This document shows, one piece after another, positions 35,515 through 44,222 of a DNA stretch of 64,000 bases. The stretch's first letter is position 1. Each line of letters begins with the position of its first letter. The stretch spans positions 1 to 64,000 of the forward strand of contig NZ_JABMJK010000013.1 of NCBI RefSeq assembly GCF_013376005.1, in the 5' to 3' direction. The notes under the pieces were generated by a model that was given only the letters and a program-made list of their open reading frames with translations, was not told the origin of the DNA and searched no databases. A program made the position numbers and the translations under genes. Source of the DNA: Duganella sp. SG902. Lineage in GTDB: Bacteria > Pseudomonadota > Gammaproteobacteria > Burkholderiales > Burkholderiaceae_D.

Positions 35515-37173
35515 TCAGGCGGCGGCGAGGTGGTGGTGGTCGCGCGGGGGGGCCAGCGACAGTCGCGGCTTGTGGCGCTGCGCCGCACGGCCGGCCGGCG
35601 CTGCCGCTTGCCCCGGGTCGGTCGCCAGTTTGAATACGCCTACCAGTTGCACCAGCTGGTGCGCCTGGTCTTGCTGCGCTTCCGCCGCCGCCGCCGCTTC
35701 TTCCACCAGCGCGGCGTTTTGCTGCGTTACCGTGTCCATCTCGGCAATCGCGTGGTTGATCTGCTCGATGCCGGCTTCCTGCTCGTTGTTGGCGGTGCTG
35801 ATTTCGCCCATGATGGCGGTCACCGATTGCACGGCCGCGACGATTCTCTCCATCGTCGCGCCGGCTTCGCCCACCAGCTGCGTGCCGGCGCCGACCTTGC
35901 CCACCGAGTCGTCGATCAGTTTCTTGATTTCCTTGGCCGCTTCCGCCGAACGCTGCGCCAGCACCCGCACCTCCGATGCCACCACCGCGAAGCCACGCCC
36001 CTGCTCGCCCGCGCGCGCCGCTTCGACCGCCGCGTTCAGCGCCAGGATGTTGGTCTGGAACGCGATGCCATCGATTACGCCGATGATGTCGACGATCTTC
36101 TTCGCCGATTCGTTGATCGCGTCCATGGTCCGCACCACGTCGGCCACCACGGCGCCGCCTTGCACGGCGATGTCGGAGGCGTTCAGGGCCAGGGTGTTGG
36201 CCTGGCGCGCGTTCTCGGTGTTTTGCTTGACGGTGGCGGTCAGTTCCTCCATCGAGGATGCGGTCTCTTCCAGCGAGCCGGCTTGCTGCTCGGTGCGCGT
36301 GGACAGGTCCATGTTGCCGTTGGCGATTTCGGTGGCGGCCGTCACGATGGAGTCGGCGCCGCTGCGCACCTGGCCGACGATGTCGGCCAGGCTGTCGCGC
36401 ATGCCCTGGATGGCGAACAGCAGGCTGCGCTGGTCGCCCTGGCGCAAGGGGATAGGCACCGCCAGGTCGCCGGCCGCGATCTGGCCGGCGATGGCGGCCA
36501 CGTCGTTCGGCTCGCCACCCAGCTGACGCAGCAGCTGGCGCGAGATCAGCCAGGCCAGCGCCGCGCCCAGCGCCAGTGACGCCAGGCCCAGCCCGATGGA
36601 CAGGCTGCGCGACTGCCGGTAGGTGGCTTCCGCGCTGGCGCGGGCGCTTTCCATGTTGGCGCTCTGGTGCGCGATCAGGGCGTCGATGGCCGCCATGTAT
36701 GCCAGTTGCAGGCCGCGCATCTTGCCCAGCATTTCGTTGACGGCGCCGTCGATGTCGCCGGCGCGGCGCAGGCGCATCACTTCATCCAGCGATTCGTTGA
36801 AGGGCGTGCGGGCCGCTTGTACCGCCTGAAACAATTCCACGCCTTTGCCGGACTTGACCATCTCGCCCAGCTTTTTCATGGCTTCGCTGTTTTCCTGGCG
36901 CTTTTCCATCACTACGGACAGTTCCTTGGCGGCCTTGGCTTCATCCTTGATCAGCAAGGCGTTGCGCAGCGAGCGCGCGATCTTGTTGTTGTGATTCATG
37001 ATGAGTTGCGCTTGCAGCACTTTCGGATACGTCTCGGTGACGATGTCGTCGGTGTTGTCCGCCAGTTCGGCCTGGCTGTAGATGCTCATGGCGATGGTGA
37101 TCGCCAGCATCAGCAGGAGCGCGCCAAAACCCAGTCCGAGCCGGGTGCCTACCTTGAGGTTGTCGAGTTTCAT
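35515..37173 (-). CDS. Methyl-accepting chemotaxis protein, altered C-terminus
   Basis: 552 residues. Membrane helix 1 (about 11-31), four-helix sensor domain, membrane helix 2 (about 190-210), HAMP (GGEPNDVAAIAGQIAAGDLAV) and the MA domain with the conserved tip IGVIDGIAFQTNILALNAAVEAARAGEQGRG. Its domain plan matches the receptor at 24390. The tail differs: instead of an xWxxF pentapeptide it ends in basic, proline-rich sequence (PRLSLAPPRDHHHLAAA), and the stop codon lies 4 bp from a palindromic element. A frameshift or insertion at the end is possible. The start MKLDNLKVGTRLGLGF is the family norm. Confidence 0.92.
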   Translation of the reverse strand: MKLDNLKVGTRLGLGFGALLLMLAITIAMSIYSQAELADNTDDIVTETYPKVLQAQLIMNHNNKIARSLRNALLIKDEAKAAKELSVVMEKRQENSEAMKKLGEMVKSGKGVELFQAVQAARTPFNESLDEVMRLRRAGDIDGAVNEMLGKMRGLQLAYMAAIDALIAHQSANMESARASAEATYRQSRSLSIGLGLASLALGAALAWLISRQLLRQLGGEPNDVAAIAGQIAAGDLAVPIPLRQGDQRSLLFAIQGMRDSLADIVGQVRSGADSIVTAATEIANGNMDLSTRTEQQAGSLEETASSMEELTATVKQNTENARQANTLALNASDIAVQGGAVVADVVRTMDAINESAKKIVDIIGVIDGIAFQTNILALNAAVEAARAGEQGRGFAVVASEVRVLAQRSAEAAKEIKKLIDDSVGKVGAGTQLVGEAGATMERIVAAVQSVTAIMGEISTANNEQEAGIEQINHAIAEMDTVTQQNAALVEEAAAAAEAQQDQAHQLVQLVGVFKLATDPGQAAAPAGRAAQRHKPRLSLAPPRDHHHLAAA

Positions 37174-37414
37174 GATGGTATTCCGTTAGTCGAGTGGACT
37201 CGCGTTCCGGGCGGAACGTTGGCGGGAATAAGGCCAGAGAGGAAAAAGGCGATCGCGGGAATTTGGCGATCAGTAATGCGGTGAATTCTCTCCAATATAC
37301 ACGCATCGTTCCCGTAGGGCAACAAAATTCATGTAACTATCCGCGTGTGTCTTGGGATCGATTCCATTACACTTGGCATTCTGTTCATTTTTACCCGAGG
37401 ATAGGTGGAGACTC

Positions 37415-38587
37415 ATGACAACTAATCATTCCCGGCTGGATGTAATCGATGCGCTGCGCGGCTTCGCCATCGTCTCCATCATGCTGCTGCATAACATCGA
37501 GCATTTTGATTTCTATTTCCAGCCGGCCGGCCTGCCGGAATGGCTGAAGGCGGTCGACAAGGTGATCTGGGACAGTCTGTTTTTCCTGTTCGGCGGCAAG
37601 TCGTATGCCATTTTTGCTTTGCTGTTTGGTATGACTTTCTACATCCAGTACCACAACCGCGAACTGCGCGGCGAGGATTTCCGCGCCCGCTTCGCGTGGC
37701 GGCTGGTGCTGTTGCTGGGTTTTGGCCTTTTAAATTCGATGTTTTATCACGGCGATATCCTGAGTATTTACGCGGTGCTCGGCTTTGCGCTGATACCGGT
37801 CGCACGTCTCGGTAATCGCTGGGTGCTGGCGATTGCGGTGGTGTTATTGCTGCAGCCTTATGCCTGGATAGAGTTTATCCAGGCGCTGCCGAACCCCGAT
37901 CAGAAACTGGCCGATCCCGCTTCCTGGGCTTATTTTGGCAATGCCAATGAATATTTCGCTCACGGCACCGCTGCCCAGGTCTGGTGGGGTAATCTGACTA
38001 ATGGCAAGATCGGCGTTATTCGCTGGAGCTGGGAAAATGGCCGGATATTCCAGATTCCCGCGTTGTTTATGCTTGGCATGCTGGCTGGCCGCAAGGGTTT
38101 ATTCAAGGAAGGTAATGACGCTTTCTGGCGCCGCACGTTGTTGATTGCCGTGTTGGCGTTTATTCCGCTTTATATCTTGAAAACCTGGCCGGAGACGTGG
38201 GGCGTGGGCCAGGCTGTGGCCCGGCCATTACTGACTATCGTGACTTCGTGGTCGAACGTCGCGTTCATGGTGGTGCTGGTTTCTGTATTTACACTGCTGT
38301 TTTATTCTCATCGGTGGCTGGAGATATTCTCGCCGCTCGGCCGCATGAGTTTAACCAGCTATGTGGTGCAGTCGATTGTCGGCACCACGATTTATTATGG
38401 TTTCGGACTCGGCATGTACAAATATACGGGCGCCAGTTTCGCCTTGGCGATTGGCATCGTGCTGGCGGTGGTGCAGCGCCAGTTCAGCGTGTGGTGGTTG
38501 GCCCGTCATTCGCAAGGACCGCTGGAATCCCTGTGGCACAGAATGACGTGGGCTGGCGCGAGCTCCTTGGTTCATGCCAAAAATTAG
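37415..38587 (+). CDS. DUF418/YeiB-like multi-pass membrane protein
   Basis: 390 residues with about ten membrane helices. The opening RLDVIDALRGFAIVSIMLLHN and the C-terminal SPLGRMSLTSYVVQSIVGTTIYYGFGLGMY are the marks of the DUF418 (YeiB) group, distant relatives of acyltransferase-3 enzymes. Activity is unknown. The start at 37415 has AGGTGGAG upstream; an open frame of 21 codons before it is not supported. This gene is less GC-rich than its neighbours in places. Confidence 0.85.
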   Translation: MTTNHSRLDVIDALRGFAIVSIMLLHNIEHFDFYFQPAGLPEWLKAVDKVIWDSLFFLFGGKSYAIFALLFGMTFYIQYHNRELRGEDFRARFAWRLVLLLGFGLLNSMFYHGDILSIYAVLGFALIPVARLGNRWVLAIAVVLLLQPYAWIEFIQALPNPDQKLADPASWAYFGNANEYFAHGTAAQVWWGNLTNGKIGVIRWSWENGRIFQIPALFMLGMLAGRKGLFKEGNDAFWRRTLLIAVLAFIPLYILKTWPETWGVGQAVARPLLTIVTSWSNVAFMVVLVSVFTLLFYSHRWLEIFSPLGRMSLTSYVVQSIVGTTIYYGFGLGMYKYTGASFALAIGIVLAVVQRQFSVWWLARHSQGPLESLWHRMTWAGASSLVHAKN

Positions 38588-38613
38588 CGCGAATAAGCTA
38601 TGAATCAGCTTGA

Positions 38614-38650
38614 ACAGCGCGGCCGTCAGCGATGCGGGCCGCGTTGTTTA
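38614..38650. terminator. Likely terminator between convergent genes
   Basis: CGCGGCC (38618-38624) pairs with GGCCGCG (38637-38643) and is followed by TTGTTTATT. It lies between the stops of the DUF418 gene and the convergent YigZ-like gene. The T run is interrupted, so efficiency is uncertain. Confidence 0.55.
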
Positions 38651-39244
38651 TTCGTCCTCGGGTTTGGTCCAGGAAATGCGGCCGTGGCCGGCTTCATTCA
38701 GGCGGATAATCAGTGATTCGGCCGCGCTATCGGCCAGGCTGAATTCGAATTTCACATCGTCGGCATGGTGCACATTATTCAGCACCGCCCCGGCGGATTC
38801 AATTTCGCGCCGCACCAGTCCTTCCATCGCGTATGGGGCGCTGCAAATCAAAAAGCGTTGTTTGATAATCGCGATTTTCTCGGCTTTTAATAATGCCTGC
38901 GCCACGCTGTCGGCATAAGCGCGTACCAGGCCGCCAGCACCTAATTTAATGCCACCGAAATAACGCACCACCGTGGCCAATACGCCTTCCAGATCCTGAT
39001 GGCGTAATACATCGAGCATGGGACGGCCGGCGGTGCCGCTTGGTTCGCCATCGTCCACCGCCGCCGATTGGCCGCCGGCTAATAATGCCCAGCATACGTG
39101 GGCGGCGCCAGGATGCTGGGCTTTTAATTCCGCGACGATTTTTTGCGCACCGGCGCGATCCGCCATCGGCTGCACGCAGGCGATAAATCGGCTTTTTTTA
39201 ATCAGCAGCTCATGATGCACTGCTGTTTCTATGGTTTGCGGCAT
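38648..39244 (-). CDS. yigZ: YigZ/IMPACT (UPF0029) family protein
   Basis: 198 residues, the normal length. The N-terminal UPF0029 domain is clear: KKSRFIACVQPM, AAHVCWALL, DDGEPSGTAGRPMLDVL and VVRYFGGIKLGAGGLVRAY. A small C-terminal ferredoxin-like domain follows. The eukaryotic relative IMPACT binds GCN1; the bacterial role, perhaps on ribosome or RNA, is not established. The reading frame stays open for 2.6 kb because of codon bias opposite the helicase gene, so the true start must be found by homology. ATG at 39244 gives the family N-terminus; ATG at 39271 or 39274 is possible. Divergent from the SUV3-like helicase. Confidence 0.88.
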   Translation of the reverse strand: MPQTIETAVHHELLIKKSRFIACVQPMADRAGAQKIVAELKAQHPGAAHVCWALLAGGQSAAVDDGEPSGTAGRPMLDVLRHQDLEGVLATVVRYFGGIKLGAGGLVRAYADSVAQALLKAEKIAIIKQRFLICSAPYAMEGLVRREIESAGAVLNNVHHADDVKFEFSLADSAAESLIIRLNEAGHGRISWTKPEDE

Positions 39245-39346
39245 GGGAAACTTTGTGGTACGGCAACTCATCATTATAACTTGCGGGATCGGCGGCGCGG
39301 CGCGGGGCGCGTTATAATCGCCGGCCAGATCCACTGAGTCCCGCCC

Positions 39347-41329
39347 ATGAAAGTTTATTCCACCGCTTCCCCCGCTTTTGATGCCGATGGCGATACGGGC
39401 GAGGACGATCAACTCATACACCACCTCGGCCTCGTGGAGAAGGGCGTGTCGCTGGCGCGCCTCGAGGGCAGGGTGTTCTTGCGCATCACCGGCATGGTTG
39501 AGTACGCCGGCCGTCGAGTTCCCTATGACCTGGTGCCGACCCAAGGTGTGCTGGCCAAGCCGTCCAAGTGGCGCAAGATGGACATGGATGCCCGCGCCAC
39601 CCTGCTGCGCGAGCGCGCCAGCGACGAGGCGATCGCCGAGCTGCACGGCCACGTCAGCGCTTTCGTGGCGGAGTTGTCCGATGCCTGCGACGATTGCGAC
39701 ATGGACGCCGAGCCTTTCCTGAACGCCCTCAGCGACATGCAGATCGCCGAGCCGGCCGGATTGGTGTTCGACCGCATCCGCCAGCGTCTGGAGCACGCGG
39801 TCGAGCGCGAGATGGAGGAACAGCACGCCGAGCGCACCCGCCAAAGCATCAACCTGGCCGAATATCCGGCCTCGTTCGAGGTGGCGCGCCGCATGAAGCG
39901 CAAGTTCATCGCCGTGCTGGGGCCGACCAATTCCGGCAAGACCCACCTGGCCATGGAAGCCCTGGGCAAGGCCCCGAGCGGCGTGTATCTGGCGCCGCTG
40001 CGCTTGCTGGCGCTGGAAAACTATGAGCGCCTGCAGGACATGACGCAGCACGGCAAACCGCTCAAGGTCAGCCTGGTGACGGGCGAGGAGCGCCGGCTGG
40101 AGCCGGGCGCCACCCACGTCGCCAGCACGGTGGAGATGCTCGATACCCAGACCCCGGTCGACGTGGCGGTGATCGATGAAATCCAGATGCTGGCCGACCG
40201 CGACCGCGGCGCCGCCTGGACCGCCGCCGTGTGCGGCGCGCCGGCCAAGGTGGTGTACCTGGTCGGCGCCCCGGAGGCGCGGCGCGCGATCGAGGTGCTG
40301 GCCGCGCGCCTGGAATGCGAGCTGGAGGTGCATCTGCTCAAGCGCAAGGGGCCGCTGTCGATGGAGCCGGCCGCCGTGCGCAAGCTGAGCAACCTGCGCC
40401 GTGGCGACGCGGTGATCTGCTTCTCGCGCCGCGAGGTGCTGATGTGGCGCGACATGGTGACCGAGGCCGGGCTGTCGGTGGCCACGGTGTATGGCAATCT
40501 GTCGCCGGAGGTGCGGCGCGCGCAGGCCCAGCGCTTCCGCGACGGCGCGGCCGATGTGGTGGTGGGCACGGACGCCATCGCCATGGGCCTCAACATGCCG
40601 ATCGCGCGGGTGGTGATGACCACCAGCGTCAAGTACAACGGTTACGAGGAGGAGGAGATCCCGGCCGCGCTGGCGCGCCAGATCGCCGGCCGGGCAGGGC
40701 GCTTCGGCGTGCACGAGGAAGGCCTGGTGGCCGGCTACGACAACGAGACCCACAACGTGATGCGCTCGCTGCTGCGTGAAAAGCCGGTGCCCCTGAAAAC
40801 CACCGGCTTCGCGGTGGCGCCGACGCTCGAGCATTTGCACCGCATCTCGTCGGTCACGCACGAGCAGGCGCTGGCCAAGCTGCTCAAGCGTTTCGTGCAC
40901 AACATCGACGTGCCGGACGGCTTCTTTTATCCGCGCATCACCGAGGACCAGTTCGAGCGCGCGGCCTGGCTCGATACGCTGGAGCTGACGGTGGCGGAGA
41001 AATTCGCGCTGTCGCTGGTGCCGATTTCGGCCAAGGTGCCGGCGCTGCAGAACGCCTGGGAGAACTGGGCCAAGTCGCTGGCGCACAAGAAGGTGACCCA
41101 TCTCCGGCCCAGCGACAGTCCGCTGCATTATATGAACCTGCAGGAGGTGGAGGACGCGTGCCGGCTGTACTCGGCCTACGCCTGGCTGGCCTACCGCCAG
41201 CCCGAATACTTCCCGGACACGGAACTGGCGCTGCGCCTGTCGCGCGAGGCGTCCGAGCGCGTGGACGCGATCCTGCAAGATCAGAATTCGGCGGCGCGCA
41301 AGCGTCAGCCGCGCAAGTTCAGGCGCTGA
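39347..41329 (+). CDS. SUV3-like DExH RNA helicase
   Basis: 660 residues. After a bacterial N-terminal region of about 180 residues comes a superfamily 2 helicase core: Walker A GPTNSGKT (192-199), motif II DEIQ (277-280) and motif VI QIAGRAGRFG. The GPTNSGKT and DEIQM forms, rather than DEAD or DEAH, and the C-terminal region (LEHLHRISSV..., then a helical tail) match SUV3, the mitochondrial degradosome helicase, and its proteobacterial homologues. It should unwind RNA in RNA decay or processing; a partner nuclease is not obvious in this window. The ATG follows a weak ribosome site. The next gene starts six bases after this stop. Confidence 0.9.
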   Translation: MKVYSTASPAFDADGDTGEDDQLIHHLGLVEKGVSLARLEGRVFLRITGMVEYAGRRVPYDLVPTQGVLAKPSKWRKMDMDARATLLRERASDEAIAELHGHVSAFVAELSDACDDCDMDAEPFLNALSDMQIAEPAGLVFDRIRQRLEHAVEREMEEQHAERTRQSINLAEYPASFEVARRMKRKFIAVLGPTNSGKTHLAMEALGKAPSGVYLAPLRLLALENYERLQDMTQHGKPLKVSLVTGEERRLEPGATHVASTVEMLDTQTPVDVAVIDEIQMLADRDRGAAWTAAVCGAPAKVVYLVGAPEARRAIEVLAARLECELEVHLLKRKGPLSMEPAAVRKLSNLRRGDAVICFSRREVLMWRDMVTEAGLSVATVYGNLSPEVRRAQAQRFRDGAADVVVGTDAIAMGLNMPIARVVMTTSVKYNGYEEEEIPAALARQIAGRAGRFGVHEEGLVAGYDNETHNVMRSLLREKPVPLKTTGFAVAPTLEHLHRISSVTHEQALAKLLKRFVHNIDVPDGFFYPRITEDQFERAAWLDTLELTVAEKFALSLVPISAKVPALQNAWENWAKSLAHKKVTHLRPSDSPLHYMNLQEVEDACRLYSAYAWLAYRQPEYFPDTELALRLSREASERVDAILQDQNSAARKRQPRKFRR

Positions 41330-41334
41330 GCATC

Positions 41335-41610
41335 ATGGAAGGCGAACCTTGTCCGCTGTGCGGCCGCGAGCTGGGGACGGTCAATATCGACCGCCATCAT
41401 CTGGTGCCGAAGACGTTCAAGGGCAGGGAGCAGTTCCCGATTCATAAGATTTGCCACCGCAAGATCCATTCGGTGTTCAGCGAGCGCGAGCTGCTGCGGC
41501 ACTATCACACCTGGGAGGCGCTGCGCGCGCATCCGGACATCCGGACCTTCATCGAGTGGGTGGCGCGCAAGCCGCCCGGCTTTTACGTGCGCACCGCGAA
41601 GCAGAAATAG
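41335..41610 (+). CDS. Small HNH-type endonuclease domain protein
   Basis: 91 residues. Zinc or knuckle cysteines CPLCG (C6, C9), the HNH pair RHHLVPKTFKG (H21, H22) and HKICHRKIHSVF (C40, H45) form a complete compact HNH domain. Such stand-alone domains cut or nick nucleic acid; specificity is unknown. It begins six bases after the SUV3-like helicase stop with no strong ribosome site, so translational coupling is likely. The pairing of a SUV3-like helicase with a small HNH protein could reflect a functional unit. A terminator follows at once. Confidence 0.8.
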   Translation: MEGEPCPLCGRELGTVNIDRHHLVPKTFKGREQFPIHKICHRKIHSVFSERELLRHYHTWEALRAHPDIRTFIEWVARKPPGFYVRTAKQK

Positions 41611-41640
41611 AAAAGCCAACCCGAAGGCTGGCTTTTCTAT
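41611..41640 (+). terminator. Rho-independent terminator after the helicase-HNH unit
   Basis: aaaagcca (41611-41618) pairs with tggctttt (41629-41636) around a short loop, giving T runs on both strands. It separates the HNH gene from the convergent tRNA gene and can serve both. Confidence 0.8.
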
Positions 41641-41647
41641 TGAATCT

Positions 41648-41723
41648 TGGTAGGCCGTGCGGGATTCGAACCTGCGACCAACGGATTAAAAGTCCGCTGC
41701 TCTACCAGCTGAGCTAACGACCC
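41648..41723 (-). tRNA. tRNA-Lys (anticodon TTT)
   Basis: Read on the minus strand, GGGTCGT opens the acceptor stem, TAGCTCAGCTGGTAGAGCA is the D arm, and GGACTTTTAATCC is the anticodon arm with anticodon TTT. CAGGTTCGAATCC is the T arm and the gene encodes its own CCA end. All stems pair, with two G-T pairs in the acceptor stem. It decodes lysine AAA/AAG. I see no integrated element at its 3' end. Confidence 0.97.
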
Positions 41724-41839
41724 AAGGGCCAACATTTTACTGCTGCTTGGCGGAAAGTTCAAGGGCCGCGCTCTGCCGCGCGCCACATACGCCACAACCT
41801 CGGCTATCATAGCGCCCTTCACGAAAGAGGAATGAGGTA

Positions 41840-42991
41840 ATGAAAGAAGTTGCAGTGACGCATGGCGCGGATAAGCCGGCCCCGTCGCAGTTTGGTCTGA
41901 TCAATCTGCTGAAGGCGGGCGCGGCACAACTGATCGTTTTGCACCATCTGGCTTTCTATGGCCCGATGTCCGACCACGCACGCACCTTGTTTCCCTCGTT
42001 GATCGACTGGCTCGGCGGCAGCGCCCGCATTGCCGTGCAGGTGTTCCTGGTGATCGGCGGTTTCCTCGCGGCCAAGTCGCTGGCGCCCTCCGGCCGTGCC
42101 GGTTACGCCGATCCGCTGCGCGCGATTTGGCGTCGCTACGCCAAGCTGGCGCCGCCGTTCCTGGCCGCCACGCTGATCGCGGTGCTGGCCTCGGCGCTGG
42201 CCTCGCGCTGGATGATACATGACTCGATTTCGGCGCCGGCCACCTGGTCGCAGCTGGCCGCGCACGCCTTGCTGCTGCACGGCGTGCTGGGCTATCCGGC
42301 GGTGTCGGCCGGCGCCTGGTATGTGGCCATCGATTTCCAGTTGTACGCGCTGCTGGTGCTGGCGCTGTGGATGGCCGGCATCGGCGAAGGCAAGCGACCG
42401 GTGGCCTGGCTGATGCCGATGGTGACGGCGTTCGGCATCACGCTGTCGCTGCTGCATTTCAATCTGTACGCCGAGTGGGATAACTGGGCGCCGTATTTCT
42501 TCGGCAGCTACGGCCTCGGCGTGATGGCCTGGTGGGCCAGCGATCCGCGCCGCAAGCCCGGCTTCGCCGTGCTGTTGCTGCTGATGGCCCTGCTGCCGGC
42601 CGTGGTTGGCCTGCTGCTGGAATTCCGCAGCCGCATCGCGCTGGCGGCTGTGGTGGCCTGCGTGCTGTTCCTGTTCGGCCGCATCAAGACCGCGTCGGAA
42701 GCGCGGGCCTGGCGCGCGATTCACGGCATGGGCAAGATTTCCTATTCGGTGTTCCTGATCCACTTCCCGGTGTGCCTGCTGGTCAACGCCGCCTTCAGCC
42801 ATTTTGTCCCGCTCGCGCCGCAATGGCAGGCCTTGGGCATGCTGGCGGCGTGGGGCGGCAGTCTGGCGGCCGGGGCCTTGTTCCACCGCTGGGTGGAGGA
42901 GCCGCTGGGCCGCGTGATGCAGCTGTTCACCGGTCAGCTGGTCACGTCCGCGCCGTTGCCTGCTCGCCTGAACGGTGTTTCGCTGCGATAA
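41840..42991 (+). CDS. Acyltransferase-3 family membrane protein (OafA/YrhL type)
   Basis: 383 residues with about ten membrane helices. The N-terminal LLKAGAAQLIVLHHLAFYGP places a histidine at the end of helix 1 as in this family, and RIAVQVFLVIGGFLAAKSL follows. The C-terminal helix has KISYSVFLIHFPVCLLVN. Members O-acetylate or acylate cell-surface sugars on the periplasmic side. The acceptor here is unknown, and no polysaccharide cluster is adjacent. GAGG precedes the ATG. Confidence 0.87.
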   Translation: MKEVAVTHGADKPAPSQFGLINLLKAGAAQLIVLHHLAFYGPMSDHARTLFPSLIDWLGGSARIAVQVFLVIGGFLAAKSLAPSGRAGYADPLRAIWRRYAKLAPPFLAATLIAVLASALASRWMIHDSISAPATWSQLAAHALLLHGVLGYPAVSAGAWYVAIDFQLYALLVLALWMAGIGEGKRPVAWLMPMVTAFGITLSLLHFNLYAEWDNWAPYFFGSYGLGVMAWWASDPRRKPGFAVLLLLMALLPAVVGLLLEFRSRIALAAVVACVLFLFGRIKTASEARAWRAIHGMGKISYSVFLIHFPVCLLVNAAFSHFVPLAPQWQALGMLAAWGGSLAAGALFHRWVEEPLGRVMQLFTGQLVTSAPLPARLNGVSLR

Positions 42992-43016
42992 TCCCTCCTT
43001 TTGAACGGAGGGTCGC

Positions 43017-43238
43017 ATGACCTATGAAGAATACCTCGACGAAGTCACCACGCTGATCTTCGAAAAATACGGCCTGGACGAGGCCGCCGCCGTCAAGCTG
43101 GTCGTCGCTGCCCAGGACAACGAGTTCTTCGTCAAACACGACGATGACAAGAAACTGCGCACCATCGATCAGGCGCACAAGGACGCGAAAACGATTTACG
43201 ACGCCGCCAACGCCGTCAAAGCGAAGCCAAAACGCTAA
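43017..43238 (+). CDS. Small acidic/basic helical protein of unknown function
   Basis: 73 residues, fully hydrophilic, probably helical (MTYEEYLDEVTTLIFEKYGLDEAAAVKL...). It has a lysine-rich C-terminus and no signal or membrane segment. GGAGGG before the ATG is a strong ribosome site, which supports translation. It follows the acyltransferase gene by 25 bp and could be the second gene of that unit. I do not recognise a family. Confidence 0.7.
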   Translation: MTYEEYLDEVTTLIFEKYGLDEAAAVKLVVAAQDNEFFVKHDDDKKLRTIDQAHKDAKTIYDAANAVKAKPKR

Positions 43239-43362
43239 TATTCCGTTGTTTTTGGGAACGAGTTAATATATTTCTTGCATGCATTTCGCATGGCGTGATA
43301 TCGTACGTTCCATGGTTTAAAAGAAAATAAAATTTCATTTTAGAAATATAACTGGGGTACGT

Positions 43363-44019
43363 ATGAAAAACTTCATGAAAATCGCATTGTTGAGTTCCTG
43401 CCTGGCTGGCGCAGTGGCTCACGCGGCGCCTCCGGGCTCCGCCGCAGGTACCTCCAGCTACAAAGACGCCTCGCTGACGGTGGGCGGCACCAAGGATTTC
43501 TCGGATCAGTTCGCCCTGGTCCTGGACCAGAACATCAACCCGATCCAGTCGACCGCCGGCTTTTCCGGCACCTTCACCAATGCCCTCACCGGCACCTCGA
43601 GCTGGAACCGCGCGGCGATCGTGGATCACGGCTCGCTGGTCGATAAATTGCTGGGCGATGGCCTGACCTTCAGCTTCAGCAAGACCAACGATTACAGCGG
43701 CACCTGGTCGATCACCAACACCAACGCCAGCAAGAACCTGACGGTGGACCTGGTGTTGTCGCTGCACGCCGGCAATGGCGTCGGCAGCTTCCTGTTCGAC
43801 AACCAGGTGGTGAAAGCCGGCTCGACCTTGCAAGGCAACTGGGCCGTAAACTGGATCAACAACGCCAACAACCCGGCCAGCATCGCCAAGTTCTCCAACA
43901 TGGGCATCTACACGGGCGCGAGCAGCTTCACCTCGCCGGTGCCGGAACCCGCCACCTACGGCATGATGCTGGGCGGCCTGGCCCTGCTGGGCTACGCCGC
44001 GCGCCGCCGCAAAGCTTAA
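43363..44019 (+). CDS. FxDxF-type PEP-CTERM exported protein
   Basis: 218 residues: signal peptide (MKNFMKIALLSSCLAGAVAHA), a beta-rich body containing DFSDQF (an FxDxF motif), and a C-terminal sorting signal PVPEPATYGMMLGGLALLGYAARRRKA. That signal has the PEP motif, a membrane helix and a basic end. Exosortase/EpsH systems cut such tails and release or attach the protein at the cell surface, often with exopolysaccharide. No exosortase gene is in this window. A strong terminator follows. Confidence 0.9.
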   Translation: MKNFMKIALLSSCLAGAVAHAAPPGSAAGTSSYKDASLTVGGTKDFSDQFALVLDQNINPIQSTAGFSGTFTNALTGTSSWNRAAIVDHGSLVDKLLGDGLTFSFSKTNDYSGTWSITNTNASKNLTVDLVLSLHAGNGVGSFLFDNQVVKAGSTLQGNWAVNWINNANNPASIAKFSNMGIYTGASSFTSPVPEPATYGMMLGGLALLGYAARRRKA

Positions 44020-44042
44020 AAACAACAATCCGCAGCACATTG

Positions 44043-44069
44043 AACGCCAGCTTATGCTGGCGTTTTTTT
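44043..44069 (+). terminator. Rho-independent terminator after the PEP-CTERM gene
   Basis: Stem aacgccagc (44043-44051), loop ttat, stem gctggcgtt (44056-44064) and a T run. Confidence 0.92.
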
Positions 44070-44222
44070 ATGGGGCGCGCGTCCGCGTTATATGAATTTG
44101 GAATCCCTTTGTGTAAAGAAATAATAGATTGGCATTGTTGTGTGCGGCTTAAGATTGGCGAAAGCAGTTGACGTACCAAGCAGCGCACGAAGTCAAACCT
44201 ATAACTACACACTGGAGATAGC

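Noticed and set aside
39245..41278. N-terminal extension of the YigZ-like frame to 876 codons
   Set aside because: The extension is antisense to the SUV3-like helicase and its composition is that of a shadow; the family begins at MPQTIETAV.
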